Shown in pieces: positions 16,945 through 24,958 of a stretch of DNA of 64,000 nt. Origin of the DNA: JBBRYB01 sp038238115. Its GTDB lineage: Bacteria; Actinomycetota; Actinomycetes; Propionibacteriales; Nocardioidaceae. The notes under the pieces were generated by a model. That model did not search any database, had not been told where the DNA came from, and saw only the letters and a list, made by a program, of their open reading frames with translations. Every line of letters starts with the position of its first letter. Positions within the stretch are counted from its first letter, which is position 1. The position numbers and the translations under genes are program-made. The DNA is taken from assembly GCA_038238115.1 (NCBI GenBank), contig JBBRYB010000002.1, forward strand, positions 62,001 to 126,000, in the 5' to 3' direction.

Positions 16945-16985
16945 CCACAAGACCCCGTCCCATCATTTGGGCCGGGGTCTTGTGG
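16945..16985 (+). terminator. Terminator hairpin after sigR-rsrA
   Basis: CCACAAGACCCCG pairs perfectly with CGGGGTCTTGTGG across a 15-base loop, 15 bases after the rsrA stop. There is no U-tract, as is common in high-GC actinobacteria. It may act in both directions, toward bS22 on the other strand. Confidence 0.75.
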
Positions 16986-17048
16986 CGCTCACGGCACCGT
17001 CGCCCGAGCGTGCTGGGCGCTCGGTGCTGCCGTTCAGATGCTAGGCGC

Positions 17049-17123
17049 TCAGGTGTTGGGGCGCTTGCCGTGGTTGGCTGCCTTCTTGCGTCGAGCGCGG
17101 CGCTTGCGGCCAGTCTTGCTCAT
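17049..17123 (-). CDS. Small-subunit ribosomal protein bS22 (AURKAIP1/COX24-type)
   Basis: A 24-residue, strongly basic peptide beginning MSKTGRKRRARRKKAANHG. It matches bS22, the actinobacterial ribosomal protein first seen in mycobacterial ribosome structures, related to the COX24/AURKAIP1 C-terminal domain. A strong GGAGGATCTC site stands before the ATG. It is a single-gene unit downstream of the sigR-rsrA terminator on the opposite strand. Confidence 0.9.
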   Translation of the reverse strand: MSKTGRKRRARRKKAANHGKRPNT

Positions 17124-17214
17124 GAGATCCTCCGATGACGTCCAGATACAACGCGTCCAGTGTCGCAGATCGTCGAGCGGCGCAGACCATCTGCCCGCGG
17201 TGGAAGGAGAACCG

Positions 17215-17613
17215 GTGCCGCACCCCTCACTCGAGCCGGGCTGCACGGCCTCGATAACCCAGCCCGTCACTGCCAACGACACAGCGGTGTCACTGGCGTC
17301 GGGGGAGCTGGAGGTGCTCGCGACGCCGCGGCTGCTCGCCTGGATGGAGGAGGCCACCGTGTGCGCGGTCACGGGCCGGCTCGCCGACGGGCAGACCTCG
17401 GTCGGAACCCGGGTCGCGCTCGAGCACCTGAAGGCGAGCGCGGTGGGCGTTGAGCTCGCGATCCAAGCGACCCTGCACTACGTCGACGGACGCCTCCTGC
17501 GCTTCGAGGTCGTCGCCACCCAGCAAGACGGCGCAGTCGTGGCACATGCGGAAATCACCCGGGTGGTCGTCGACGCGCAGCGGTTCCTCGCCCGGATTCC
17601 AGTCGAGCCCTGA
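17215..17613 (+). CDS. Hotdog-fold thioesterase family protein
   Basis: A 132-residue single hotdog domain. The long central helix region LATPRLLAWMEEATVCAV and the VGTRVALEHLKASAVGVEL strand-helix pattern resemble FlK-like acyl-CoA thioesterases. The Glu-Glu-Ala part of the helix is where family members carry active-site residues. GGAAGGAG stands 5 bases before the GTG at 17215, which decides the start over upstream in-frame codons that lie antisense to bS22. The substrate is unknown. Confidence 0.75.
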   Translation: MPHPSLEPGCTASITQPVTANDTAVSLASGELEVLATPRLLAWMEEATVCAVTGRLADGQTSVGTRVALEHLKASAVGVELAIQATLHYVDGRLLRFEVVATQQDGAVVAHAEITRVVVDAQRFLARIPVEP

Positions 17614-17621
17614 CGACCCGG

Positions 17622-18116
17622 TCAGGTCCGGGCACGGAAGGCGATGAGCACGACACCGGGGGCCGGCTCCCAGTCCAGCTCGGGAGACCTCCTGAAGCCA
17701 AACGACGCATAGAGCGCGTGAGCCGGCGTCATCTGCGCCATGCTGCACAGCACCATCTCAGCGAGCCCGAGCTCTCGGCAGCGCTCGAAGCAGCGCTGCA
17801 CGAGCGCGCGTGCCACCCCTTGCCCCCGATGACTCGGCGCGACGCCCAGCATCCGGAACTCTCCCTGGCCTTCTCGCGCCAGCTCGCGATAGGGCGAGCC
17901 CGGGGGGCAGAACGTCACGGACCCCACCAGCTCCGACCCGTCCACCGCGACCCAGACCTCCGCTGCTGTGCTTCGCTCCTGCGCCGCGGCCAGCTCCTCG
18001 GCGTAGTCGTCCGCCGCTGTGAGGAACCCGTCGTGCAGATAGGCCTCGACGGTGAGCTGCCCGACCCTGGCCACGTCCCAGGGGCGCGCGAGGCGAACCT
18101 CGATTGCCTCAGACAC
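17622..18116 (-). CDS. GNAT-family N-acetyltransferase
   Basis: A 164-residue GNAT enzyme. The acetyl-CoA pyrophosphate loop is RGQGVARAL (about residue 98), preceded by the beta-4 strand FRMLGVAP and followed by ALYASFGFRRSPEL, the usual motif B. Its start overlaps the end of the upstream acetolactate-synthase-like gene by 8 bases, so the two are cotranscribed. The acceptor is unknown. Confidence 0.85.
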   Translation of the reverse strand: MSEAIEVRLARPWDVARVGQLTVEAYLHDGFLTAADDYAEELAAAQERSTAAEVWVAVDGSELVGSVTFCPPGSPYRELAREGQGEFRMLGVAPSHRGQGVARALVQRCFERCRELGLAEMVLCSMAQMTPAHALYASFGFRRSPELDWEPAPGVVLIAFRART

Positions 18117-19830
18117 CGGTGGTCGCGCGGGGATAGGCCACCTCAGGGTCCGTCAGGACGTTCACGAGGTAGGGGACGTCCGAGTCGAAGGCCCGATCCA
18201 GTGCCGGACCGATGTCACCGGGCTTGCTGACGGTCTCACCGTCGCCGCCGAGCGCCTGCACGACCAGGTCGTACGGGGTGTGAGGCGCGAGGTCGGTGGC
18301 GACGTCGTATCCGTAGAGCAAGCGCATCGGGTGCTTCTCGAGGCCCCAGCCTGAGTTGTTGCCGACGACCATGACGACACCAAGGCGGTGCCTGACCAGC
18401 GTGTCGACATCCATCAGTGACATGCCCGCGGCGCCGTCCCCGAGCAGGAGCACGATCTGCGACGAGGGGCGGGCGATCCGGGCGGCCATGGCGGCACCCA
18501 GGCCGGCACCGAGGCAGCCGAAGGGTCCCGGGTCGAGCCAACCCCCGGGGCGTCTCGGCTCGATGTACTTGCCGGCGAACGACACGAAGTCGCCGCCGTC
18601 GCCGATCACGACCGAGTCGTCGACAAGGCGGGCGTTCAGGTCGCCGTAGAGGCGGGCGGGATGGATGGGCTCCGATGTGCCGGTGAGCAGCTCCGCGTCC
18701 TTGGCCGCCACGGTCGCGGCCATCCCGCGAAGCCGCTCAACCCAGGCACTCCGGTCGACGCGTCGGGCGACGCGTTCGTAGGCCGCCTGGATACCGTCGA
18801 GGATGAGACCGAGGTCACCGTGGGCGGACTCGTCAAGGCTCGCATGGCCGGATATCTGCTCGACGGAGTCGGCGAGGTGCACCACCTTCGCCTGCGGTGC
18901 GCCCTCCTTGCCACCGAAGCGCCCGTAGCCCAGCCGGAAGTCCAGCGGCGTACCGACAACAAGAGCCAGGTCGCACTGGCCAAAGGCGACCGAGCGGGTC
19001 CTGCTGGCGAGCAACGGGTGACCGGCCGGGACGACGCCGCGCCCCATGCCGTTGGTGACGACCGGAATCGCCAGGTCGTCGACGAACCGGAGGGCGGCCT
19101 CCTCGGCGCCATCGGCCCACACGTCGGTGCCGAGCACCAGCACCGGCCGCTCGGCGGCGGCCAGCAGGGCGGCGATGCTGGCCAACGCCTCGGGGTCGGG
19201 CTCGGCCCTGATTCGCCGCGGCGCCGGCGGGAGCGTGACGGTCGTCTGCGCGAAGAGCTGGTCCATAGGGACGTCGAGGAAGGCCACGCCCCGGTGCGAC
19301 GTACCGGCCAGAGTAAACGCCTCGTCGACCCGGTCCGCGACTGCCGACACGTCGTGAACCGTGCCGGACAGCTTCGTCACGGTCGACACGATCGGCGGCT
19401 GGTCGAGCTCCTGCAGGCTGCCGCTGCCCCAGCGGTTGCTGGGAGCGCGTCCGCCGACGATGACGACCGGTGAGCCAGCGAACTGGGCCTGGGTGATGGC
19501 GCTGACTCCGTTGGTGACGCCCGGGCCCGCGGTGAGGACCGCCAGACCAGGTGTCCGGGTCAGCTTGCCGGTGGCCTCGGCAGCGAAGACAGCCGAAGGC
19601 TCGTGGCGTACGTCCACGATGCGCACCGGGGGGTCAGCCTTGACCGCGCCGTCATACATCGGAAAGACATGCGCGCCCGACAGCGTGAACATCGTCTCGA
19701 CGCCGTGGGCGCGCGCCGCGGCCACAGCCAGGTCGCCGCCATGGCCTGCGCAGGTCGCGTCGGCGCCGGGGCCGCTACCGGTGTGTGCGCCCCCGGCTGG
19801 GCCGGTCTCTGTCGTAGTCGCGTCAGTCAT
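18109..19830 (-). CDS. Thiamine-diphosphate enzyme, acetolactate-synthase-like (IlvG/IlvB2 type)
   Basis: A 573-residue ThDP-dependent enzyme with three domains: N-terminal pyrimidine-binding domain with the activating Glu in HEPSAVFAAEATGKL, a central domain, and a C-terminal diphosphate-binding domain with GDGAAGMSLMDVDTL ending in NN. The overall pattern is close to IlvG of Mycobacterium tuberculosis, an acetolactate-synthase homologue whose true substrate is uncertain. The catalytic ilvB-ilvN pair would be elsewhere. An Ala/Gly-rich N-terminal tail of about 25 residues is unusual. A -10-like TACCCT lies 6 bases before the ATG. The GNAT gene follows it. Confidence 0.85.
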   Translation of the reverse strand: MTDATTTETGPAGGAHTGSGPGADATCAGHGGDLAVAAARAHGVETMFTLSGAHVFPMYDGAVKADPPVRIVDVRHEPSAVFAAEATGKLTRTPGLAVLTAGPGVTNGVSAITQAQFAGSPVVIVGGRAPSNRWGSGSLQELDQPPIVSTVTKLSGTVHDVSAVADRVDEAFTLAGTSHRGVAFLDVPMDQLFAQTTVTLPPAPRRIRAEPDPEALASIAALLAAAERPVLVLGTDVWADGAEEAALRFVDDLAIPVVTNGMGRGVVPAGHPLLASRTRSVAFGQCDLALVVGTPLDFRLGYGRFGGKEGAPQAKVVHLADSVEQISGHASLDESAHGDLGLILDGIQAAYERVARRVDRSAWVERLRGMAATVAAKDAELLTGTSEPIHPARLYGDLNARLVDDSVVIGDGGDFVSFAGKYIEPRRPGGWLDPGPFGCLGAGLGAAMAARIARPSSQIVLLLGDGAAGMSLMDVDTLVRHRLGVVMVVGNNSGWGLEKHPMRLLYGYDVATDLAPHTPYDLVVQALGGDGETVSKPGDIGPALDRAFDSDVPYLVNVLTDPEVAYPRATTGV

Positions 19831-20084
19831 CGGACCAGGGTAGGCGCGGCGTCGTCATGGCCGGTCGTCGCGTCGGCGGAGCCCTCGGTCCGAGCACCTC
19901 GACCATGTTCGCAGGCGCTCGAGGCACCAGGTTGCGCTTGAGGTATCAGCCGAACGGCGGCTGCCAGCGGGTCGTCCTCGCCGTCGGTGCGGAGCCGGGC
20001 GCCCGACCCGATCAGTCGCCCGCCGACCACGTCGAGCAGCACGCCCAGCTGACCGGCGCACAGGTGTCGCGACTGGGCCAGCAC
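19827..20084 (-). CDS. Small hypothetical protein upstream of the acetolactate-synthase-like gene
   Basis: An 85-residue frame starting GTG at 20084. The first 50 residues (LGVLLDVVGGRLIGSGARL onward) have an ordinary composition, the rest is Ala/Gly/Thr-rich. Its TGA overlaps the ATG of the next gene as ATGA, the same coupling seen elsewhere in this window, which is the main argument for it. I recognise no family. It could equally be the remnant of a longer gene or a chance frame, since the acetolactate-synthase-like gene also has its own -10 element here. Confidence 0.3.
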   Translation of the reverse strand: MLAQSRHLCAGQLGVLLDVVGGRLIGSGARLRTDGEDDPLAAAVRLIPQAQPGASSACEHGRGARTEGSADATTGHDDAAPTLVR

Positions 20085-20124
20085 ACCAGGCCGGCATGTG
20101 CCCCAGCGCGATTAGAGTCACGGT

Positions 20125-21621
20125 GTGCCTGCTCTCAACGAGGTCGTCCGCACTCACACGGACCTGAATCGCGACGACCTCGCCTGGCTGCATCTGCTCA
20201 TCTCCGACTGGCAGATCATCGCGGACCTGTCCTTCGCGGACCTGGTGCTCTGGCTGCCCGACCGGAGGGGGCATGGCTACTGGGGGGGTGCCCAGATGCG
20301 CCCGACCACCGCTCCCACTGCTTTCCATGACGACCTGGTGGGTGCCTTCGTACCGCGCGGTCGACGCGCCCTGCTCGACGCCGCGTACGACGAGGGACGG
20401 ATCGCGCGCGAGGGTGACCCCGAGTGGCGCGACGACGTGCCCGTCCGGGTCGAGACCATCCCGGTCGTGCGCGCGGGCAAGCTGCTCGGTGTGGTGGCCC
20501 GGAACACGAACCTGCTGGGCGTCCGCACGCCCAGCAGGCTGGAGCTGTCCTATCTCCAGGCGGCCAGTGACCTGACGCGAATGATCAGTCTGGGCCGCTT
20601 CCCCTCCCAGGTCGAGCGGCGTGGCTGGGTGGTGTCGCCGCAGGTCGGCGACGGATTCGTGCGGACGGACGCGTCGGGCGTCGTGGTCTACGCGAGCCCG
20701 AACGCCCAGTCGGCATACCGGCGCTTGGGTCTGGCCCGTGACCTGATCGGGGAACGGTTCGCGGATGTGACAGAGTCGCTTCTCCCGAGGGACAGCCTGC
20801 CGATGGACGAGGCGCTGGCCGTTACGCTGTCGGGTCGCCACCCGCGCGAGGCGGAGTACAGCAGCCCGGATGCCGCCATCATCGCCCGGGTGATCCCGCT
20901 ACGGCCCGGCGACGAGTCGGAGGGGGCGGCGATCCTGCTCAGGGACGTCACGGAGCTGCGCAGCCGCGAACGAGAGCTGCTCACCAAGGACGCGACGATC
21001 AAGGAGATCCATCACCGGGTCAAGAACAACCTCCAGACGGTGGCGGCGCTGCTGCGGCTTCAGGGCCGACGGATGGACTCGCCTGAGGCTCGACTGGCAC
21101 TCGACGAGGCCGTCCGGCGGGTCGGCTCGATCGCCGTCGTGCACGAGACACTCAGTGAGACGCTGGACGAACACGTCGACTTCGACACGATTGCCGACCG
21201 GCTCAGCCAGATGGTCGCCGAGGTGGCGACCGACGAGGCTCGGCTCACCACGAGCCGGTCAGGATCGTTCGGGCGGCTGTCCGCCGAGATTGCGACACCG
21301 CTGGCGATGGTGCTTACCGAGGTTCTGCAGAACGCCGTCGAACACGGCCTTGCCGGGGGATCAGGTCACGTCGGGATTACCGTGCTGCGGGGAGCCGGGC
21401 GGCTGCACGTGACGATCGACGACGACGGCCGAGGGCTGCCCGACGACTTCGACCCGGCTGTGTCGGGCAGCCTCGGCCTGTCGATTGTGCGGACTCTGGT
21501 CGAGTCTGAGCTCGGGGGTCTGCTCACCCTCGGCGAGAACCCGCGGGGCGGCACCCGGGTGTCGGCCGACGTCCCCCTGCGCGCCGAGCCGCCGCCGGGA
21601 CGTCGTATGCCGAGAGGCTGA
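20125..21621 (+). CDS. pdtaS: PdtaS-like sensor histidine kinase
   Basis: A 498-residue soluble kinase: an N-terminal GAF-like domain (about 1-155), a PAS domain (about 165-280), a HisKA_2 dimerisation domain with KEIHHRVKNNLQ (His296/His297), and an HATPase domain with N-box TEVLQNAVEHG and DDDGRGLPDDF. It matches PdtaS of Mycobacterium tuberculosis, whose partner PdtaR is an ANTAR antiterminator. It stands next to whiB1, as in mycobacteria. PdtaR is not in this window. No membrane segments. A -10-like TAGAGT 6 bases before the GTG suggests a leaderless mRNA. Confidence 0.92.
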   Translation: MPALNEVVRTHTDLNRDDLAWLHLLISDWQIIADLSFADLVLWLPDRRGHGYWGGAQMRPTTAPTAFHDDLVGAFVPRGRRALLDAAYDEGRIAREGDPEWRDDVPVRVETIPVVRAGKLLGVVARNTNLLGVRTPSRLELSYLQAASDLTRMISLGRFPSQVERRGWVVSPQVGDGFVRTDASGVVVYASPNAQSAYRRLGLARDLIGERFADVTESLLPRDSLPMDEALAVTLSGRHPREAEYSSPDAAIIARVIPLRPGDESEGAAILLRDVTELRSRERELLTKDATIKEIHHRVKNNLQTVAALLRLQGRRMDSPEARLALDEAVRRVGSIAVVHETLSETLDEHVDFDTIADRLSQMVAEVATDEARLTTSRSGSFGRLSAEIATPLAMVLTEVLQNAVEHGLAGGSGHVGITVLRGAGRLHVTIDDDGRGLPDDFDPAVSGSLGLSIVRTLVESELGGLLTLGENPRGGTRVSADVPLRAEPPPGRRMPRG

Positions 21622-21637
21622 TACCTCGCCTGATGGC

Positions 21638-21886
21638 TCAGGCGCGAATCCGGGCCCGGGCGTTTCGACGTTTCAGAGCGCGGCGCTCGTCCTCGGACAT
21701 GCCACCCCACACGCCATGGTCCTGGCCCGCCTCCAGCGCCCATGCCAGACACTGTTCGCGCACGTCGCAGCGCCGACACACTGCCTTGGCCTCCTCGATC
21801 TGGAGGATGGCAGGACCGGTGTTTCCGATCGGGAAGAACAGCTCCGGGTCCTCGTCGAGGCACGCGGAGCGGTGACGCCAATCCAT
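21638..21886 (-). CDS. whiB1: WhiB1-like [4Fe-4S] transcription factor
   Basis: An 82-residue Wbl protein. The cluster ligands are Cys9, Cys37, Cys40 and Cys46, in the same positions as in mycobacterial WhiB1. The GVWGG turn at 58-62 and the basic tail ERRALKRRNARARIR bind the sigma factor and DNA. WhiB1 senses nitric oxide through its cluster and works with the main sigma factor. ATG 21886 (MDWRHRSAC) matches the family start; the frame is open upstream. AGGAG lies 13 bases upstream. It is convergent with pdtaS. Confidence 0.93.
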   Translation of the reverse strand: MDWRHRSACLDEDPELFFPIGNTGPAILQIEEAKAVCRRCDVREQCLAWALEAGQDHGVWGGMSEDERRALKRRNARARIRA

Positions 21887-22236
21887 GGCGGTACAGCTCC
21901 TCTTTGCTCGGCGCACGTGACGGTTGAGCGTCACGCCCGCACAGGGTGTGGTCGTTCGTGAAGTCTTTCACGAGCTAGGTCCGCCCGCACGCGCGCGCGG
22001 CGGATGGGAGTGGGGTTTCGCTGTGGTCGGGGTGCCACCACAGCCATGAGACTCGATCGTCGCAAGAGATCCGGCCACGCACAACCCTCTATGACCTGTC
22101 ACTTCCGTCACAGGAGGCGACTAGGGGAAACAGTCGGTGTGATCACCGTACAGTTTAGTCACCGGTTTGCCAGATCAAAGGGAGCCGTCGAGGCGGGTGC
22201 TGCGGCTCAGGTGCCCTGGATCGCTAGTCTGAAACG
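21887..22236. other. Gene-free spacer with divergent control elements for whiB1 and the next gene
   Basis: No coding region can be supported in these 350 bases. It holds the perfect palindrome GTGATCAC inside the inverted repeat CGGTG-TGAT-CACCG (22135-22148), an imperfect repeat around CTGTCAC and TCACAG near 22097, and a -10-like TAGTCT at 22225-22230 for the rightward gene. The whiB1 promoter is expected here but I cannot define it. The length fits complex regulation of whiB1. Confidence 0.4.
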
Positions 22237-22635
22237 GTGGCCAGCCGATCCGCCGTTTCGCGCATCAGCCTCGCCGCCTGGATCGTCGCCGTGGAAGCGG
22301 TGGCGCTGTTGGCCCTCGGTGTCGTGGAGCTGTTCAGCGTCAGCTCCGACCGGTTGGCCCTTGGCATCACCAACGTCGCCTTCTTCGGCCTGTATGCCGC
22401 TGGGCTCGCCTTCGCCGCGCGCGGATTCGCCCGGACGCGGCGTTGGAGCCGCAGCCCGGTTGTGCTGGCTCAGCTGATCCAGCTCGGGGTGGCCTGGAGT
22501 TTCTTCGGTCACGGCACCGTTTGGGTGGCCGTGATCCTCGTGGTGCCGGCGGCCGTCGTCTTGTTCGTCGTGTTCTCGCCGTCGACGACCGAGGCTCTCT
22601 TCGCAACCCCCCGCAACGACGATCCGCCTCCGTAG
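22237..22635 (+). CDS. Small four-helix membrane protein
   Basis: A 132-residue protein with four hydrophobic helices and an acidic/proline tail. The helices contain AWIVAVEAVALLALGVVEL and a WSFFGHGTVW segment. I recognise no specific family. The GTG at 22237 lies 7 bases after a -10-like TAGTCT, predicting a leaderless transcript. Confidence 0.65.
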   Translation: MASRSAVSRISLAAWIVAVEAVALLALGVVELFSVSSDRLALGITNVAFFGLYAAGLAFAARGFARTRRWSRSPVVLAQLIQLGVAWSFFGHGTVWVAVILVVPAAVVLFVVFSPSTTEALFATPRNDDPPP

Positions 22636-22644
22636 AGTATCGGC

Positions 22645-22838
22645 GTGGGGGACTCGACGAGTGAGCTCGGCTCGTGCACCAACGCACCCCTGAGCCTGCA
22701 GGCCACGCTCGACCTGCTCGCCCAGACGATCGTCAAAGGGCCTTGGGCTTCGACGTCGTCTGCATCGATCGTCGACGGCTTCGGGGCCGGATTTCTACTG
22801 TCGACCACTCACCGCGGAGGGCTTCGCGGTGCCGCTGA
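22645..22838 (+). pseudogene. Possible frameshifted remnant of a GAF-like sensor gene
   Basis: A -10-like TAGAGT at 22633-22638 and a GTG at 22645 open a frame reading LQATLDLLAQTIVKG, the sort of helix that starts a GAF domain. After about 22745 the continuation FDVVCID of such a domain is found in another frame, which stops at 22838. This looks like a gene start with intact promoter that has lost its frame and its body. The similarity is short and the call is tentative. Confidence 0.3.
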
Positions 22839-22861
22839 GGCGCGACCGCCAGCGAACCTCT

Positions 22862-22902
22862 GCGGAGCGCCGCCGCCGTCCGCGCCCAGTCGGCGGCTCC
22901 GC
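22862..22902 (-). terminator. Hairpin downstream of sodN
   Basis: GCGGAG and CTCCGC, then CCGCCG and CGGCGG, form a 12-pair stem with a 2-base bulge, 64-104 bases past the sodN stop. It is the best terminator candidate for sodN; there is no U-tract. Confidence 0.5.
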
Positions 22903-22965
22903 GGAGCTGGCCGGCACCTGACCGGGGCGCGACGGCGTCAGGTCGACGAGCCGCGTCACGAGGGC

Positions 22966-23367
22966 TCAGGACTGCTTGGTCTCGGCGAAGATTTTGGCGA
23001 TCTCGTCGATCTTGTCGAGCAGCTGGTCGGCCTTGGCAGCGTCGAACGTGCCCTTCGTGCCAGAAGCACCGGCCAGCTTCGTCGCCTCGTTGACGAGGGT
23101 GTGCAGCTGAGGGTACTTCTCGAAGTGCGGTGGCTTGAAGTAGTCCGTCCACAGCACCCACAGGTGGTGCTTGACGAGCTCCGACCGCTGCTCCTTGATG
23201 ATGATCGCCCTGGTGCGGTAGTCGGGGTCGTCGTTGTCGGCGACCTTGGCGATGATTTCCTTGACCGATTGGGCCTCGATCCGGGCCTGGGCCGGGTCAT
23301 AGACGCCGCAGGGCAGGTCGCAGTGGGCGGAGACGTCGATGGTCCGGGCAAGGAAGCGTGCCAACAT
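22966..23367 (-). CDS. sodN: Nickel superoxide dismutase
   Basis: A 133-residue precursor. A 14-residue propeptide (MLARFLARTIDVSA) precedes the nickel hook HCDLPCGVY: after cleavage His1, Cys2 and Cys6 bind nickel. The rest (about 119 residues) is the four-helix bundle of NiSOD hexamers. It removes superoxide in the cytoplasm. The ATG at 23367 has AGAGGA 7 bases upstream; an ATG 15 bases earlier overlaps that site and is less likely. The maturation protease gene sodX is divergent, 75 bases away. I found no clear Nur operator between them. Confidence 0.95.
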   Translation of the reverse strand: MLARFLARTIDVSAHCDLPCGVYDPAQARIEAQSVKEIIAKVADNDDPDYRTRAIIIKEQRSELVKHHLWVLWTDYFKPPHFEKYPQLHTLVNEATKLAGASGTKGTFDAAKADQLLDKIDEIAKIFAETKQS

Positions 23368-23442
23368 TGCTGGTCCTCTCATGGGCGGATCGGTTCTTGT
23401 CAGACTAGTTCCCGAGGTTGCCGCGCTGAAACGAGGTCGCAC

Positions 23443-23763
23443 ATGGGTCTTCGGGCCGTGGGAGTCGCGGTCGTGCGTGGTCGCTCGATGGAACCCACGC
23501 TGCGCGAGGGTGACCGTCTGCTCGTCGCTTACGGCGCCGTACCGCGCGTCGGCAGGCTGGGGGTGGTGCGGCTGCCGGGGCGCCCGCTGGCCGTGAAGCG
23601 GCTGAGCCGCAGGGTGGAGGGCGGCTGGTGGGTCGAGCGCGACAACCCCGCGGAGGGCGTGGACTCACGGCTCGTCGGCGCCATCGCCGACGACGACGTC
23701 GTCGCGGTCGTGCTCGGGCGGATCTGGCCCCCGCGGCGAGCCCCGCGCACTCGGGCCGATTAG
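23443..23763 (+). CDS. sodX: Nickel-type superoxide dismutase maturation protease
   Basis: A 106-residue S26-family signal-peptidase-like protease. The catalytic Ser15 is in GRSMEPTLREGD and the general-base Lys52 in LAVKRLSR. There is no membrane anchor, as expected of SodX, which removes the SodN propeptide so that the new N-terminal His can bind nickel. It is divergent from sodN, the usual pairing. Start ATG 23443; the frame upstream runs antisense to sodN and is not part of it. Confidence 0.9.
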   Translation: MGLRAVGVAVVRGRSMEPTLREGDRLLVAYGAVPRVGRLGVVRLPGRPLAVKRLSRRVEGGWWVERDNPAEGVDSRLVGAIADDDVVAVVLGRIWPPRRAPRTRAD

Positions 23764-23773
23764 GCTGCGTTGG

Positions 23774-24742
23774 ATGTTTGCTGCCTACGCCAAGTCCCTC
23801 GACCGTGACGACCCACTTTCGGGGCTGGTGCTGGGGGAGCGACCAGCGCCGAACCTTCCTGAGGGCTGGGCCCGGGTTGACGTCCGCGCGGCCTCGCTCA
23901 ACCACCATGACGTCTGGTCGCTGCGCGGGCAGGGGCTGACGGAGGACCGGCTGCCAATGATCCTCGGGTGCGACGCCGCGGGGGTCGACCAGGACGGCCA
24001 AGACGTCGTCGTGCATGCGGTGATCAGCGGCCCGGGGTGGACAGGAGACGAGACCCTCGACCCGCAGCGCTCACTGCTCTCCGAGCGATACCAAGGCACG
24101 CTGGCAGAGCAGGTCGTGGTGCCGCGTCGCAACCTCGTGCCCAAGCCGTCGTCGCTGTCGTTCGAGGAGGCGGCCTGTCTGCCGACGTCGTGGCTCACGG
24201 CATACCGGATGCTCTTCACCCAGGGTCGGCTCAAGCCCGGGGACAGCGTTCTCGTCCAGGGAGCTGGCGGCGGGGTCTCGACTGCTCTCATCGTGTTGGG
24301 TCGAGCCGCCGGGCTGCGAGTCTTCGCCACCAGCCGCGAGGAGGGCAAGCGCTCGCGAGCACTCGAGATCGGGGCCTTCGGGGCATTCGAGCCCGGCGCT
24401 CGGCTCCCGCAGCGCGTCGATGCCGTGATGGAGACGGTGGGCGCGGCGACCTGGAGCCACTCTGTCAAGTCGCTGCGCCCCGGCGGCACGCTCGTGGTTT
24501 CTGGTACGACGTCTGGACCTCAGCCGGACAACGCGGAGCTGACCAGGATCTTCTTCCTCCAGTTGCGAGTGCAGGGCTCGACCATGGGTACTCGCGACGA
24601 GCTGGTGGGCCTGGTGGGTCTCCTCGACGTGAGCGGCACCCGACCGCTCGTCGACAGGACCCTGCCCCTCGACCAGGCCCGCGAGGGGTTCGAGGCGATG
24701 GTGGACGGCCGCGTCTTCGGCAAGATCGTCTTCACGACGTAG
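23774..24742 (+). CDS. Medium-chain dehydrogenase/reductase, quinone-oxidoreductase-like
   Basis: A 322-residue MDR protein: a GroES-like catalytic domain (1-125), the nucleotide-binding motif GAGGGVSTALIVLG (about 168), and a C-terminal return segment ending GKIVFTT. It resembles zinc-binding-type alcohol dehydrogenases of the quinone reductase branch, but a full catalytic zinc set is not evident. NADPH is the likely cofactor; the substrate is unknown. A -10-like TAGGCT at 23761-23766, overlapping the sodX stop codon, sits 7 bases before the ATG, so it has its own leaderless promoter. Confidence 0.85.
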   Translation: MFAAYAKSLDRDDPLSGLVLGERPAPNLPEGWARVDVRAASLNHHDVWSLRGQGLTEDRLPMILGCDAAGVDQDGQDVVVHAVISGPGWTGDETLDPQRSLLSERYQGTLAEQVVVPRRNLVPKPSSLSFEEAACLPTSWLTAYRMLFTQGRLKPGDSVLVQGAGGGVSTALIVLGRAAGLRVFATSREEGKRSRALEIGAFGAFEPGARLPQRVDAVMETVGAATWSHSVKSLRPGGTLVVSGTTSGPQPDNAELTRIFFLQLRVQGSTMGTRDELVGLVGLLDVSGTRPLVDRTLPLDQAREGFEAMVDGRVFGKIVFTT

Positions 24743-24774
24743 CCGGTCCGCGGCTGAGGCTGAGCAGACCTGAG

Positions 24775-24948
24775 TCAGTCGGAGTCGTCGAGCCGGGCCA
24801 GCCAGGTGGCGAGGCGCTCGACTGGGATCTCGAACTCCGGATGCAGGTCGGTGAACTCCTGGAGCCGGTCCGCCAGCCAGTCGAGCGACACCTCCTCCTC
24901 GCCACGGCGTTTCTGCAGCTCTTCGATTCCGCGATCGGTGAAGTACAT
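24775..24948 (-). CDS. Small conserved DUF6104-like protein
   Basis: A 57-residue acidic protein beginning MYFTDRGIEELQKRRGEEEV and ending LATWLARLDDSD. I recognise it as the short conserved actinobacterial family annotated DUF6104, found beside the 2-oxoglutarate decarboxylase gene. It starts 11 bases after the kgd stop on the same strand, so it is probably cotranscribed with kgd. Function unknown; a role with Kgd is only suggested by position. Confidence 0.75.
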   Translation of the reverse strand: MYFTDRGIEELQKRRGEEEVSLDWLADRLQEFTDLHPEFEIPVERLATWLARLDDSD

Positions 24949-24958
24949 CGTGACGCCG

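Noticed and set aside
22090..22150. CRP-like sites upstream of whiB1
   Set aside because: The half-sites do not fit TGTGA-N6-TCACA in either repeat; only a generic palindrome is reported.
23368..23442. Nur box between sodN and sodX
   Set aside because: No TGCAA-N5-TTGCA-like sequence found in the 75 bases.
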